Below, piece by piece: positions 51,457 to 61,194 of a stretch of 64,000 bases of DNA (position 1 is the first letter of the stretch; each line of letters begins with the position of its first letter). Source of the stretch: Rothia aeria (lineage in GTDB: Bacteria; Actinomycetota; Actinomycetes; Actinomycetales; Micrococcaceae); contig AP017895.1 in the NCBI GenBank assembly GCA_002355935.1, positions 2,356,001 to 2,420,000 of the forward strand, written 5' to 3'. The notes beneath the pieces were generated by a model, which saw only the letters and a program-made list of their open reading frames with translations, did no database searches and was not told the origin of the DNA. The position numbers and the translations under genes were made by a program.

Positions 51457-52680
51457 TTAGGGCGCGTCAAGAGACTTCTTGCCGCCGCGCACTATGAGCG
51501 TCATCCCCACACCGACGGCCGCGGTCAGGGCCAAGAGCATCAACCCGTTAAAGTAGCTGTTCGCGGCGGCATTATAGGTTGCGCCCATCACCAGCGGCGG
51601 GAAGAACCCGCCCAGCCCACCGGCGGCACCAATAATCCCAGACGCGATGCCCACCTTATCGGCTGGAATAGCACGGCCAACCCAGCCAAATACGCTGCCG
51701 CACCCAAGCCCCAGCAGCACCGCCATCATCAAGAACAGCGGACCATACACGTGCTCCCCTTCCGGCTGGAAGGCCACCGAGGCCCCCAGCACCACGGTTC
51801 CGCCCATACCTATCAGGGTCACCAAGCGCGGACCCACCCGGTCGGCCAGTATCCCGCCGAGAGGACGAGCCACCACCGCAGCAACCGCGAAGCCAGAGGC
51901 ACGCATCCCCGCCTCAATCAGGTTCTTCTCGTACACGTTCGTAAGGAACGTGGGCAGGTAGTTTGAAAACGCCACAAAGGCGCCGAAGAAAATCGAGTAC
52001 AAAAAGCACAGCTGCCACGTTTCTTTAACGCGGGAGGCCGCCAAAAGTTTAGGGATTATCGGCTCCGCAGAACGAGTGAACTGCGGGGAATCACGCAGAA
52101 CCGTAAAACATACGGCCGCCATCACCAGGCACAGGGCGGCCAGCAGAATATGGGTGGGCCAGTACCCCAGCTGCCTGTGCAAAATCGGGGTCACAAACGC
52201 CGAAACGGCGGTACCCACGGTGCTCACCCCATAAATACCGGTCGCGAACCCCTTCTTCGAGGCACCGTACCAAGCTGCACTGAACGGGATACCCACTGCG
52301 AACACGGTACCGGCAATACCAAGAAGGAAGCTAAACACCAGCATCAGCCCGAACGATTTCATCGAACCCGCCAGCGCCACCAGCAGCGTTAATGGGGCGC
52401 TGAGCGCCATAACAGCGGTGAGCATCACGCGCCCGCCGTACTTATCGGTGAGCGCCCCAGCAGGGATACGCCCTACCGCCCCCACCAGTACAGGCATAGC
52501 AATCAGTAAGCTGGAGCCTCCCTCATCCAGATGCATTTGGTCTGGGGAGGAATAGAATTTGGCGAGCGGGCTAATAACGCTCCAGGCCCAGTACGCAAAA
52601 ATGGAGGCGAACGTTGCCACCAGCAGGTTACGCAGCTGCCCTTTCTTCAGGTCAGCATGTTTCACTTCAGAAGCTTCCAT
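51457..52680 (-). CDS. narK: Nitrate/nitrite transporter NarK type, second copy
   Basis: About 407 residues with twelve predicted membrane segments; major facilitator superfamily. Family marks: GRIPAGALTDKYGGRVML after the second helix and the nitrate signature AAGGLGGFFPPLVMG in the eighth. It begins MEASEVKHADLKKGQLRNLL; ATG at 52680 is chosen because GAGGAA precedes it, and an upstream start at 52728 lacks support. It moves nitrate in and/or nitrite out. No frame break. It lies downstream of the nar operon after a strong terminator, so it probably has its own promoter. Confidence 0.92.
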   Translation of the reverse strand: MEASEVKHADLKKGQLRNLLVATFASIFAYWAWSVISPLAKFYSSPDQMHLDEGGSSLLIAMPVLVGAVGRIPAGALTDKYGGRVMLTAVMALSAPLTLLVALAGSMKSFGLMLVFSFLLGIAGTVFAVGIPFSAAWYGASKKGFATGIYGVSTVGTAVSAFVTPILHRQLGYWPTHILLAALCLVMAAVCFTVLRDSPQFTRSAEPIIPKLLAASRVKETWQLCFLYSIFFGAFVAFSNYLPTFLTNVYEKNLIEAGMRASGFAVAAVVARPLGGILADRVGPRLVTLIGMGGTVVLGASVAFQPEGEHVYGPLFLMMAVLLGLGCGSVFGWVGRAIPADKVGIASGIIGAAGGLGGFFPPLVMGATYNAAANSYFNGLMLLALTAAVGVGMTLIVRGGKKSLDAP

Positions 52681-52820
52681 GGTTCCTCGTTGGTGTATCG
52701 GTGTTGCGTTGTCTACTAAAACCCACACTGAATATATGCATAGTTTATACGAAATTTATGGGTTATTGTGACTGTCGCCCCATAAGTTTGTTGTTTTACG
52801 ATTTGAAACCCACAGAAAAA

Positions 52821-52860
52821 GCTCTGGTCGTTCCCCACCAGGGTGGGGAACGACCAGAGC
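52821..52860 (-). terminator. Very strong terminator after the first narK
   Basis: Perfect inverted repeat of 19 bases (52821-52839 and 52842-52860), followed by TTTTTCTGTGG on the minus strand; 50 bases past the stop. It ends the narGHJI-narK transcript before the second narK. Confidence 0.9.
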
Positions 52861-52909
52861 CGTGGAACAAACAGTTGAGTGAAAAACTCAGCTACTGTTT
52901 CGCAACAAC

Positions 52910-54138
52910 CTAAGCCTTATGATGCTCCGGCTTGCCTCCGTGCTTGACCAAGAATGCCGAGGCGAAGGCCAAGGCCGCGGTTACAGCCAACAGGGTTAGG
53001 CCAACGAAGTAGTTACGATGTGCAGCATCGTAGGTTGCGCCCATCACCAGCGGCGGGAAGAACCCGCCCAAAGCACCAGCAGCAGCGATCACACCAGAAA
53101 CCGCACCCACGTTCTTCGGGTCAGCCGCGCGGCCAACCCAGCCGAAGACCGAGCCGGAGCCCAAGCCCAGCAGAGCTGCCATCGCCAAGAAGATGGGGCC
53201 ATAAACGTGCTCGGCGTCCGGCTGGAATGCGGTAACCAATGCCAAAGCCGATACGCCGCCCAAGGCAATGAAGGTAATGATCTTCGGGCCGAACTTGTCA
53301 GCCAAGATACCGCCGAAGGGACGAGCGACCACGGCAGCCGCCGCGAAACCTGCGGCACGAGCACCAGCAGCCTCAGCGTCGAAGTTGTAGATATTGTTCA
53401 GGTAGGTCGGCAGGTAGTTCGAGAACGCCACGAAGCCGCCGAACACCACAGAATAAAGGAAGCACAGCTGCCAGGTGGACTTCACCTTGAACGCCCGAAT
53501 GATCTTCGGCATCAGCGGGGTAACCTCGCGGTTAGCGGTCGCCGGTGAATCACGCAGAAACAAGAATGAGATGGTGGCGGTCACTGCGCACAGGCCAGCG
53601 ATAATGTAGTGGGTGTTCATGTAGCCCACGAGAGACAGCAGACGCGGAGTGAAGAAGGCCGACAGTGCGGTACCGACCATGCCTGCACCGAACACGCCGG
53701 TTGCGAAGCCTTTACGCGCGGGCGGGTACCAAGCTGCACTGAACGGGATACCCACTGCGAACACGGTACCGGCAATACCGAGCAGGAACGAGAAGACCAG
53801 CATCAGGGGAAGGACTTCATCGAACCGGCAAGACCGACCAAAAGCACCAGCGGGGTGCTCACAGCAAGCACCAGGCTCATCATGATGCGCCCGCCGTACT
53901 TATCGGTCAGACCACCGATCGGGATACGCCCGACTGCACCAATAAAGATCGGCATGGCAACCAGCAAACTGGTGGTGCCCGGGTTTAGGTTCATCTGTTC
54001 CGGTTTAGCGTAGTACTTAGCTAACGGACCGACGATTGTCCACGCCCAGAACCCGACGGTCGAGGCGAAGGTAATCAGCAGCAGATTAAACAGCTGACCT
54101 TTTTTCAGGTCGTAACTCTCAGCAGCGGGAGCACTCAT
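52910..54138 (-). CDS. narK: Nitrate/nitrite transporter NarK type, first copy (one frame break)
   Basis: Repaired length is about 409 residues, twelve membrane segments. Very similar to the neighbour at 51457, e.g. ITFASTVGFWAWTIVGPLAK near the start, GRIPIGGLTDKYGGRIMM and AAAGALGGFFPPLVMGATYD. One base is missing in the G run 53806-53809; adding it joins AGSMKSF with MLVFSFLLGIAG. Start ATG at 54138 with GAGGAAAC upstream, 27 bases behind narI, so it belongs to the nar operon. The copies likely differ in direction or affinity; that is inference. Confidence 0.92.
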
Positions 54139-54165
54139 GTTTCCTCATTATGATTGTGTGTTTAC

Positions 54166-55005
54166 TTATCGGCGGAAGACATCTTCACGGTCGTGAGTAC
54201 CGATCGGATCCCAACCACGGCGTGCGCCCACACGCTCCCCACCGCGGGAACGGTAGATGGTGTACGGGCGGAACAGATAGTGCAGCGGCATAGTCAGCGC
54301 GTGCACCAGGCGAGTGAACGGCCAGATGATGAACAGCACCATAGCCGCAATAATATGAATCTTGAAGGATAGCGGCACGTTGACCATCAGTGCCACCTCC
54401 GGGTGGAAGTAGAAGATGGAACGGAACCACACCGCAACTGAAGTACGGTAGTTGAACTCCACTTCGTGCCCGTTCACCGGCGGCAGGCCGCCGGAAGGAT
54501 TAATTGCCGAGAACAGGGTCGCGGCGGTACCGGCCAGAATCACGGCCACCAGCACGAAGTACATGAATTTATCGTTCGCAGTAGTTGCGGTGAACACCTG
54601 GGCGTTATTGCGGCGGCGCCACAGCAGCAGTGCCAAACCGGCAATGGTGGCTAGAGCGGCAGCCGAGCCGCCCACCAATGCAACAATGTGGTAGGTGTGA
54701 TCATCCACCACATAATCCGTGAGCATCTTCGGGACCACAAGACCGCCCACGTGTCCCATGAACACGGCGGCTAGGCCGTAGTGGAACAAGGGCGAACCCA
54801 AACGCAGCATCTTCGATTCGTAAATCTGCGAAGAACGTGTGGTCCAGCTGAACTGATCGGTGCGGTAACGCCAAATGGTGCCACCGATCAGGATAAGAAT
54901 GGTGACGTAGGGAAGCACGCCCCACAAGAGGATATCAACAATCCCCGGCTCGCCAACAGGCACAGGCACCCCATGGGCTGCATGCTCAGATGCGAGTGCG
55001 TACAC
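54166..55005 (-). CDS. narI: Respiratory nitrate reductase gamma subunit (cytochrome b)
   Basis: 279 residues, five membrane segments. It takes electrons from menaquinol and passes them to NarH. Candidate heme ligands: His in SPLFHYGLAAVFMGH (two), and His in SFKIHIIAAMVLFIIWPFTR and LVHALTMPL. The cytoplasmic C-terminus is basic with RSRGGERVGARRGWDP. Start GTG at 55005 with AGGAG upstream, 21 bases behind narJ. Confidence 0.96.
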   Translation of the reverse strand: MYALASEHAAHGVPVPVGEPGIVDILLWGVLPYVTILILIGGTIWRYRTDQFSWTTRSSQIYESKMLRLGSPLFHYGLAAVFMGHVGGLVVPKMLTDYVVDDHTYHIVALVGGSAAALATIAGLALLLWRRRNNAQVFTATTANDKFMYFVLVAVILAGTAATLFSAINPSGGLPPVNGHEVEFNYRTSVAVWFRSIFYFHPEVALMVNVPLSFKIHIIAAMVLFIIWPFTRLVHALTMPLHYLFRPYTIYRSRGGERVGARRGWDPIGTHDREDVFRR

Positions 55006-55026
55006 GATGTACTCCTATCGAGGGGT

Positions 55027-55776
55027 TTAAGGGTTATTAGGATTAGCTTGGGCGATGCGGGGGTCGGCGTACCCGGAAAGACCAACGGTCTCAACGGGCG
55101 GTCCGTACCCTGCCATCTGCTGCACCTGCTCCTGGGTCTCGGGAGAGACGCCCGGCAGGGTGCCGCAGATACTATGCAAAAGCCCATAGTGGGGCAGGTT
55201 TCCGTCTTTCAGGGACAGACGCAGAAGCTCCAAAGAAGGGCGGTACGCCTGTAACGCGGCACGCCCTTTTGTACGATCCACAAGAGCGGCGAATTCCAGC
55301 ACCAGCGGCAGGTAGTCGGGCAGTTCCCCATTGAGCTGAGTAAACATTCCCGAGTCGCGGTACATCTGCTTAAACTTGAGCAGGGTCTCACCGCGGCGGC
55401 GGGTGTCGCCATCCGTCCAATAGGAAAGGTGCAGAGCGTGGCGGCGGGAAAGGTCATACTCCTGCACGTACTCGCTCTGAACATCTTCCAAATCTTGTGC
55501 GGTCATCCAGTTAGCGACGGTCTGCACGGCCTGGGTGAACTCGTCATCCTCAGTGGCCTGCGCCAAGCGGATAAGTTCGGGAAGGGTTTGCACTAGCTCC
55601 TCGCTGGGGTAACCCAAGAGCATGCCGCTGACCTGGTAGATGACCGAATCCCGATCCTGCCCGGGACCGAAGTCCCGGTCAAAAGGGTCGATATTATCCT
55701 GCGCGGGGTGCGCCGGATCCGAGGTTTTATCCTCGGACCCGGCTGTACCCATGAGCCTGGAGAAGAAACCAGCCAC
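55027..55776 (-). CDS. narJ: Nitrate reductase molybdenum cofactor assembly chaperone
   Basis: 249 residues. NarJ binds the NarG N-terminus and helps insert the molybdenum and iron-sulfur cofactors; it is cytoplasmic and not part of the final enzyme. Typical are VIYQVSGMLLGYPSEELVQT, YDLSRRHALHLSYWTDGDTR and LPDYLPLVLEFAALVDRTKG. N- and C-terminal tails are charged or Pro/Asn-rich and variable. Start GTG at 55776, four bases behind narH. Confidence 0.95.
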   Translation of the reverse strand: MAGFFSRLMGTAGSEDKTSDPAHPAQDNIDPFDRDFGPGQDRDSVIYQVSGMLLGYPSEELVQTLPELIRLAQATEDDEFTQAVQTVANWMTAQDLEDVQSEYVQEYDLSRRHALHLSYWTDGDTRRRGETLLKFKQMYRDSGMFTQLNGELPDYLPLVLEFAALVDRTKGRAALQAYRPSLELLRLSLKDGNLPHYGLLHSICGTLPGVSPETQEQVQQMAGYGPPVETVGLSGYADPRIAQANPNNP

Positions 55777-55780
55777 TTAC

Positions 55781-57394
55781 CTACTTCTTTCCGGTGGTGT
55801 TCGGGAAGAGGCCGTCGGGGCGGGAATTGCCGTCCCAGCTGAAGAGACTCACCTTATTTGAGTTCTCATACACGCTCGTGGACACCGGAGTGGGGCGACC
55901 CTCCATGTCGTTGAAGGCGTCACCGTACATTCCGGGACCGCCGTCTACGCTCAGGGAGCATCCCATCTCTTCAAGGTTGTGGGCATCTTCCATGTGGGCA
56001 CGCGGAATCACGTAGCGCTCGTTGTACTTGGCGATCGCCATAAGACGGTACATCTCGTACATCTGCGCACCGGTCATGCCCACCGAATTTGCGATCTCTT
56101 CGTTGCCTTCGCCGCCCAAGGTGATGTCACGCATGTAGGCGCGCATCGCAGCCAGGCGCTTGAGCACAAAGGTGACCACTTCGGTGTCGCCCGCAGTGAA
56201 CAGCTCAGCCAGGTATTCAACCGGGATGCGCAGTGCTTCAATCGCACCAAACAGGTTCTGGCTGCTCTCAGCGTCGTGGCCCTGGTCCTTGAGCAGATCC
56301 ACGATCGGCGACAGCGGCGGCACGTACCAAACCATCGGCATGGTGCGGTATTCGGGGTGCAGCGGCAGAGCCACCTTCCACTCTTTCGCCAGCTTATACA
56401 CCGGGGAGTTCTGAGCGGCAGTAACCCAGGCATCCGGAATGCCGTTTGCGCGAGCCTGCTCAATCACACGCGGATCGTGCGGGTCAAGCATCAGCGAAAG
56501 CTGTGCCTCGTACAGGTCTTTCTCGTCCGGTACGGAGGCTGCTTCGGTCACACGGTCTGCATCGTAGAGGAAGATACCGATATAACGCATACGACCCACG
56601 CAGGTCTCGGCGCATACGGTGGGGATACCAGCCTCAAGACGGGGGTAGCAGAATGTGCACTTCTCGGCCTTACCGGTCTTGTGGTTGAAGTACACCTTCT
56701 TGTAGGGGCAGCCGGTGATGCACTGGCGCCAACCGCGGCAGCGGTCCTGGTCAACCAGAACAATACCGTCTTCGGCACGCTTGTAGATAGCGCCGGAGGG
56801 GCATGCCGCCATGCAGGACGGGTTCAGGCAGTGCTCGCAGATACGCGGCAGGTAGAACATGAAGGTCTGCTCGAACTCGAACTTAATCTTGTCCTCTGCC
56901 TTCTTGCGCACCTTCTCAACCAGCGGGTCAAGGTGGCCGTGCTCGGGGGCACCACCTAAGTTATCGTCCCAGTTCAGACCCCACTGAATCTTGGCGTCTT
57001 TACCGGTGATCAGCGAAACTGGTTTCGCTGCCGGGAAGTCATCACCCAGAGGCGCGGTGGTCAGGTTCTGGTAGTCGTAGGTCCACGGCTCGTAGTAGTC
57101 GGTCAGCTCAGGCTGAATCGGCGAGGCGAAGATGGAGAAGAGCTTCTGGAAGCGGTTACCGCTCTTGAGCTCCAGACGGCCGCGCTTATTCAGTACCCAG
57201 CCGCCCTTCCACTTCTCCTGGTCCTCGTACCGACGCGGGTACCCCTGACCGGGGCGGGTTTCAACATTGTTGAACCACACGTACTCGGTACCAGCACGGT
57301 TTGTCCATGCCTGCTTACAGGTCACGGAGCAGGTGTGGCAGCCGATGCATTTATCAAGCGCCATCACCATAGCAACTTGGGCCATAACACGCAT
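55781..57394 (-). CDS. narH: Respiratory nitrate reductase beta subunit (iron-sulfur protein)
   Basis: 537 residues, normal length. It carries three [4Fe-4S] and one [3Fe-4S] clusters between NarI and NarG. Cys16, 19, 22 and 26 lie in DKCIGCHTCSVTCKQ; further groups are CEHCLNPSCMAACPSG, DQDRCRGWRQCITGCPY, where Trp replaces the fourth cysteine as expected for the 3Fe cluster, and KCTFCYPRLEAGIPTVCAE. Start ATG at 57394, overlapping the narG stop by one base as TAATG. Confidence 0.98.
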   Translation of the reverse strand: MRVMAQVAMVMALDKCIGCHTCSVTCKQAWTNRAGTEYVWFNNVETRPGQGYPRRYEDQEKWKGGWVLNKRGRLELKSGNRFQKLFSIFASPIQPELTDYYEPWTYDYQNLTTAPLGDDFPAAKPVSLITGKDAKIQWGLNWDDNLGGAPEHGHLDPLVEKVRKKAEDKIKFEFEQTFMFYLPRICEHCLNPSCMAACPSGAIYKRAEDGIVLVDQDRCRGWRQCITGCPYKKVYFNHKTGKAEKCTFCYPRLEAGIPTVCAETCVGRMRYIGIFLYDADRVTEAASVPDEKDLYEAQLSLMLDPHDPRVIEQARANGIPDAWVTAAQNSPVYKLAKEWKVALPLHPEYRTMPMVWYVPPLSPIVDLLKDQGHDAESSQNLFGAIEALRIPVEYLAELFTAGDTEVVTFVLKRLAAMRAYMRDITLGGEGNEEIANSVGMTGAQMYEMYRLMAIAKYNERYVIPRAHMEDAHNLEEMGCSLSVDGGPGMYGDAFNDMEGRPTPVSTSVYENSNKVSLFSWDGNSRPDGLFPNTTGKK

Positions 57395-60300
57395 TAGAAT
57401 GTAACCTCCTGCGACTTGCGACGGCGAATGTACGAGACAATGTCACGCTGGTTGCCGGTCGGTCCGAGATAGTTGAAGGCGAATGCCTGGTGGGCGTAGC
57501 CGCCGATCATGTGGGTCGGCTTGAGCAGGATACGGGTCATCGAGTTGTGAATACCGCCGCGTTTGCCCGTGGTTTCGGTCTTCGGCGTCATCATACGCTC
57601 CTGGGCGTGGTGCACGTAGCACACACCCTCAGGCATACGGTGGGAGACAACCGCACGACCCACAAACACACCGTTGGTGTTCACGCATTCGATCCATTCG
57701 CCGTCCTTGACGCCGATCTTCTCGGCATCCTGGGGGCTCATCCAGGCAGTCTGACCGCCGCGGAACAGGGTCAGCATATGCTGGTTATCGAAGTACTGGG
57801 AGTGGATAGCCCACTTATTGTGCGGGGTCAGGTAGCGCACCGCAACCGAAACACCGTCGGTAGCACCAATCTCGGGTTCTTTGAAGAGCCCGGTCATATC
57901 CAGCGGCGGACGGTAAATCGGGGTTGCCTCACCCATCTCGTGCATCCAGTCGTGATCCAGGAAGAAGTGCATACGACCGGTGAGGGTATGGAATGGCTTC
58001 TTCTTCTCGATGTTCACAGTGAACGGCGCGTAGCGACGACCACCGGTTTCCGAACCGGACCATTCGGGGGAGGTCATCACCGGCTGCGGGGATGACTGGG
58101 TCATGGGGAAGGTAATCTTCCGCTCCTCATTACCTTCGGCAAGGTCCACCAAGTGCAGGCCGGTCTGCTTCTCAAGCTCCTTGAAGCCTTTAAGAGCCAC
58201 CTGACCGTTGGACGTACCGGAGATACGCAGAATAGACTCAGCGATCTTCACATCGGTATCCAGTGCAGGACGACCCGCGCCCTTACCGGAGTCCATCACA
58301 CCAAATTCTTTCGCCATCTGAGCGACTTCGTCCTTCAGATCGTACGTCACGTATTTGGTGGTGGCACCGACCTTGTCAAAAAGCGGACCCACGGAGGTGT
58401 ACATATCGTACATAGCGCCGTAGTCGCGTTCGACAGTCATGAAGTTCGGCATGTTCATGCCGGGAACGCCCACCATATCGGGGGTGTTCTTCCAGTCGGG
58501 GGCATGTCCGCCAGGCTGCTTAATCTGACCCGGAGTGTCATGCAGCAGCGGAACCGAAACAATGTCTTTACGAGTGCCCAGGTGTTTCTTCGCCTGACGC
58601 GTGAACTCATACATGAGAGCCTTGAAGGTCTCATGATCAGTCTTTGCCTCCCACGGCGGGTCAATCGCGGGTGAGAACGCATGCAGGAAGGGGTGCATAT
58701 CGGTCGAGGAGATATCGTACTTCTCGTACCAGGTAGCGGTGGGGAACACCACATCCGACAGCAGGGTCGTGGTGGTCATACGGAAGTCTGAAGATACCAG
58801 CAAGTCCAGCTTGCCCTGCGGGGCATCCTGGTACCACTTGACCTCACGCGGAATGGATTCCTCGTGGTCGGCACCCTGCACGTTGTCCATGCTGCCCACA
58901 AGGTGCTTGAGGAAGTAGCTCTCGCCCTTAGCGGAGGAGCCGAACAGGTTCGAGCGCCACAGCATCAGGGTACGCGGCCAGTTCACGGGGTTGTCCACGT
59001 CTTCGACAGAGAATTCAAGGTCACCGGAGTTCAGGCGCTGTGCCACATAATCGGCATTATCCTTAGCTTCTCCGCGTGCTACCGCCGCCTCTGCCTTATC
59101 GGCGAGGTCGAGCGAGTTCTCGGGGAACTGCGGGTAGAACGGCATCCAGCCCATACGGGTGGACCGCGCGACAACATCCGCAGTGTGTACGTTCTTCAGC
59201 TCGCCCTTACCGAGGGGGGACTGCAGGTAGTCGGTGGAGTAGCCGTCCTGACGGAACTGGTCGGTGTGCATGTACCAGAAGCCGGTGCCGATCATATGAC
59301 GCGGCGGGCGGCTCCAGTCCAGAGCGTTCGCCATATTGGTCAAACCGGTGAGCGGACGTGCCTTCTCCTGACCCACATAGTGGGCCCAGCCGCCGCCGTT
59401 ACGGCCCTGGCACCCGGTCAGGTTCAGCAGAGCCAAAATAGCACGGTAGGTGGTATCTGCGTGGTACCACTGGCAAATACCAGCGCCAAAGATGATCATG
59501 GAACGACCGTGCGAGTCGATAGCGTTCTGCGCAAACTCACGTGCCACGCGGATTACGGCCTCCGGCGGAACCGAAGTAATCTGCTCCTGCCATGCCGGGG
59601 TGTTCTGGATCGACCAGTCGTCGTAGCCCGAGGCCCATTCACCGGGCAGCCCGGGGCGCCCAATACCGTAGGTAGCGAGCATCAGGTCGAAGACGGTGGT
59701 AACTTCCTGGCCCTCGACGTAGCTGACGGGCACACCACGGGTAATAATGTCGCCGTGGCCCTTGGGGTTATCGAAGGTGGGAAGTTTAATCTCGACCGCT
59801 GCAGCCTCACCCTGGGGCAGATCGCGGATCGACAGAATGGGTTTGCGGCCATCCAGTTCAAGGTTCCAGTTACCCTGATCAGACTCAGAGTAACGATGCC
59901 CCATGGTGCCATTGGGAATGAAAACCTCACCGGTTTCGCGGTCCATCATGGCGGTCTTGAAGGCGGCGTTCTCCTGGTGCTTCTCCCCCGCCAGCGACGC
60001 AGCGGTCAGGAACTTGGAGGGCACCTTGGTACCGTCTTCACGAGTTTCGAGGGTAACCAAGAAAGGAAGATCCGTGTAGGTCAGTGCGAAGTCCTCAAAG
60101 AACTCCACGCGCTGATCCACATAGTTTTCCTTAAGAATGACGTGACCCATCGCCATAGCCAGCGCCGCGTCGGTGCCTGCCTGTGCGGGCAGCCATTCAT
60201 CAGCGAACTTGGTGTTGTCGGCGTAGTCGGGGCTAACCGAGACAACCTTGGTGCCGCGGTAACGCACCTCGGCAACCCAGTGGGCATCCGGGGTACGGGT

Positions 60301-61116
60301 CACGGGAATGTTCGAACCCCACATGATCAGGTAGGAAGCATCCCACCAGTCACCGGATTCAGGCACGTCGGTCTGATCGCCAAAGACCTGCGGGGAGGCC
60401 ACGGGAAGGTCGGCGTACCAGTCGTAGAAGCTGGTCATCACGCCGCCAATAAGCTGGATGAAACGCACGCCAGCGCTGAAGGAGACCATCGACATTGCAG
60501 GAATCGGGGTGAAGCCGGTGCAGCGGTCGGGCCCGTAGTACTTAATGGTGTGCACATGAGCGGCCGCAACAAGTTCGAGTGCTTCAGCCCAGGTGGAGCG
60601 CACCAAACCGCCTTTACCGCGTGCACTAATGTAGCGGTTGCGTTTAACAGGGTCGGAGACGATGGAGTGGAATGCTTCCACCGGGTCGCCGTAAAGCGCC
60701 TTCGCCTCACGGTACATTTCGAGCAGCAGACCGCGCACATAGGGGTATTTCACGCGGGTCGGCGAGTACGTGTACCACGAGAAGGCTGCGCCACGGGGGC
60801 ACCCGCGGGGCTCATATTCGGGACGATCGGGACCGACTGTGGGATAGTCAGTTTCCTGCGCTTCCCAGGTGATAATGCCGTCTTTGACATACACCTTCCA
60901 AGAGCAGGAACCGGTGCAGTTCACCCCGTGGGTTGAGCGAACTTCTTTATCGTGGCTCCAACGGTCACGGTAGAAGGCGTCACCTTTACGGCCACCTTCA
61001 CGGAAAACTGCACGGCCGTCATCTGTTTCATCCCAACGGGAGAAGAACTTACCGAATTTAATCAGTTGATCGGTAAGGGGGCCATCTGGGCCCTTGGTCT
61101 GTGATGCTTGTTCCAT
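57394..61116 (-). CDS. narG: Respiratory nitrate reductase alpha subunit (molybdenum)
   Basis: 1240 residues, normal length. It reduces nitrate to nitrite with a bis-molybdopterin cofactor. The FS0 cluster ligands are His63, Cys67 and Cys71 in THGVNCTGSCSW plus the Cys in RGCPRGAAFSWYTYSPTR. The molybdenum ligand is probably the Asp in QTDVPESGDWWDASYLIMWG. There is no twin-arginine signal, fitting the cytoplasm-facing Nar type. The start is ATG at 61116; no ribosome binding site is present, and a -10-like box ends six bases upstream, so the mRNA may be leaderless. It heads narGHJI-narK. Confidence 0.98.
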   Translation of the reverse strand: MEQASQTKGPDGPLTDQLIKFGKFFSRWDETDDGRAVFREGGRKGDAFYRDRWSHDKEVRSTHGVNCTGSCSWKVYVKDGIITWEAQETDYPTVGPDRPEYEPRGCPRGAAFSWYTYSPTRVKYPYVRGLLLEMYREAKALYGDPVEAFHSIVSDPVKRNRYISARGKGGLVRSTWAEALELVAAAHVHTIKYYGPDRCTGFTPIPAMSMVSFSAGVRFIQLIGGVMTSFYDWYADLPVASPQVFGDQTDVPESGDWWDASYLIMWGSNIPVTRTPDAHWVAEVRYRGTKVVSVSPDYADNTKFADEWLPAQAGTDAALAMAMGHVILKENYVDQRVEFFEDFALTYTDLPFLVTLETREDGTKVPSKFLTAASLAGEKHQENAAFKTAMMDRETGEVFIPNGTMGHRYSESDQGNWNLELDGRKPILSIRDLPQGEAAAVEIKLPTFDNPKGHGDIITRGVPVSYVEGQEVTTVFDLMLATYGIGRPGLPGEWASGYDDWSIQNTPAWQEQITSVPPEAVIRVAREFAQNAIDSHGRSMIIFGAGICQWYHADTTYRAILALLNLTGCQGRNGGGWAHYVGQEKARPLTGLTNMANALDWSRPPRHMIGTGFWYMHTDQFRQDGYSTDYLQSPLGKGELKNVHTADVVARSTRMGWMPFYPQFPENSLDLADKAEAAVARGEAKDNADYVAQRLNSGDLEFSVEDVDNPVNWPRTLMLWRSNLFGSSAKGESYFLKHLVGSMDNVQGADHEESIPREVKWYQDAPQGKLDLLVSSDFRMTTTTLLSDVVFPTATWYEKYDISSTDMHPFLHAFSPAIDPPWEAKTDHETFKALMYEFTRQAKKHLGTRKDIVSVPLLHDTPGQIKQPGGHAPDWKNTPDMVGVPGMNMPNFMTVERDYGAMYDMYTSVGPLFDKVGATTKYVTYDLKDEVAQMAKEFGVMDSGKGAGRPALDTDVKIAESILRISGTSNGQVALKGFKELEKQTGLHLVDLAEGNEERKITFPMTQSSPQPVMTSPEWSGSETGGRRYAPFTVNIEKKKPFHTLTGRMHFFLDHDWMHEMGEATPIYRPPLDMTGLFKEPEIGATDGVSVAVRYLTPHNKWAIHSQYFDNQHMLTLFRGGQTAWMSPQDAEKIGVKDGEWIECVNTNGVFVGRAVVSHRMPEGVCYVHHAQERMMTPKTETTGKRGGIHNSMTRILLKPTHMIGGYAHQAFAFNYLGPTGNQRDIVSYIRRRKSQEVTF

Positions 61117-61158
61117 ATAGCCAATATATCGTAAATTTGGTACCCGGAATACGATATA
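61117..61158 (-). promoter_or_regulatory. narG promoter with 9+9 bp dyad, possibly leaderless
   Basis: Minus strand TATATT (61123-61128) ends six bases before ATG, so transcription would begin at the start codon. TATATCGTA (61125-61133) and TACGATATA (61150-61158) form a perfect inverted repeat with a 16-base spacer that spans the promoter. No good -35 box exists, consistent with an activator-dependent promoter. The regulator is unknown. Confidence 0.55.
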
Positions 61159-61194
61159 AAAATCTTATCTAATCAAGGGAATTCATAGGGTTAT

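Noticed and set aside
58864-60936. A 690-codon open frame opposite narG
   Set aside because: GC-rich codon bias leaves the opposite frame open; narG on the minus strand is a full-length recognised enzyme.
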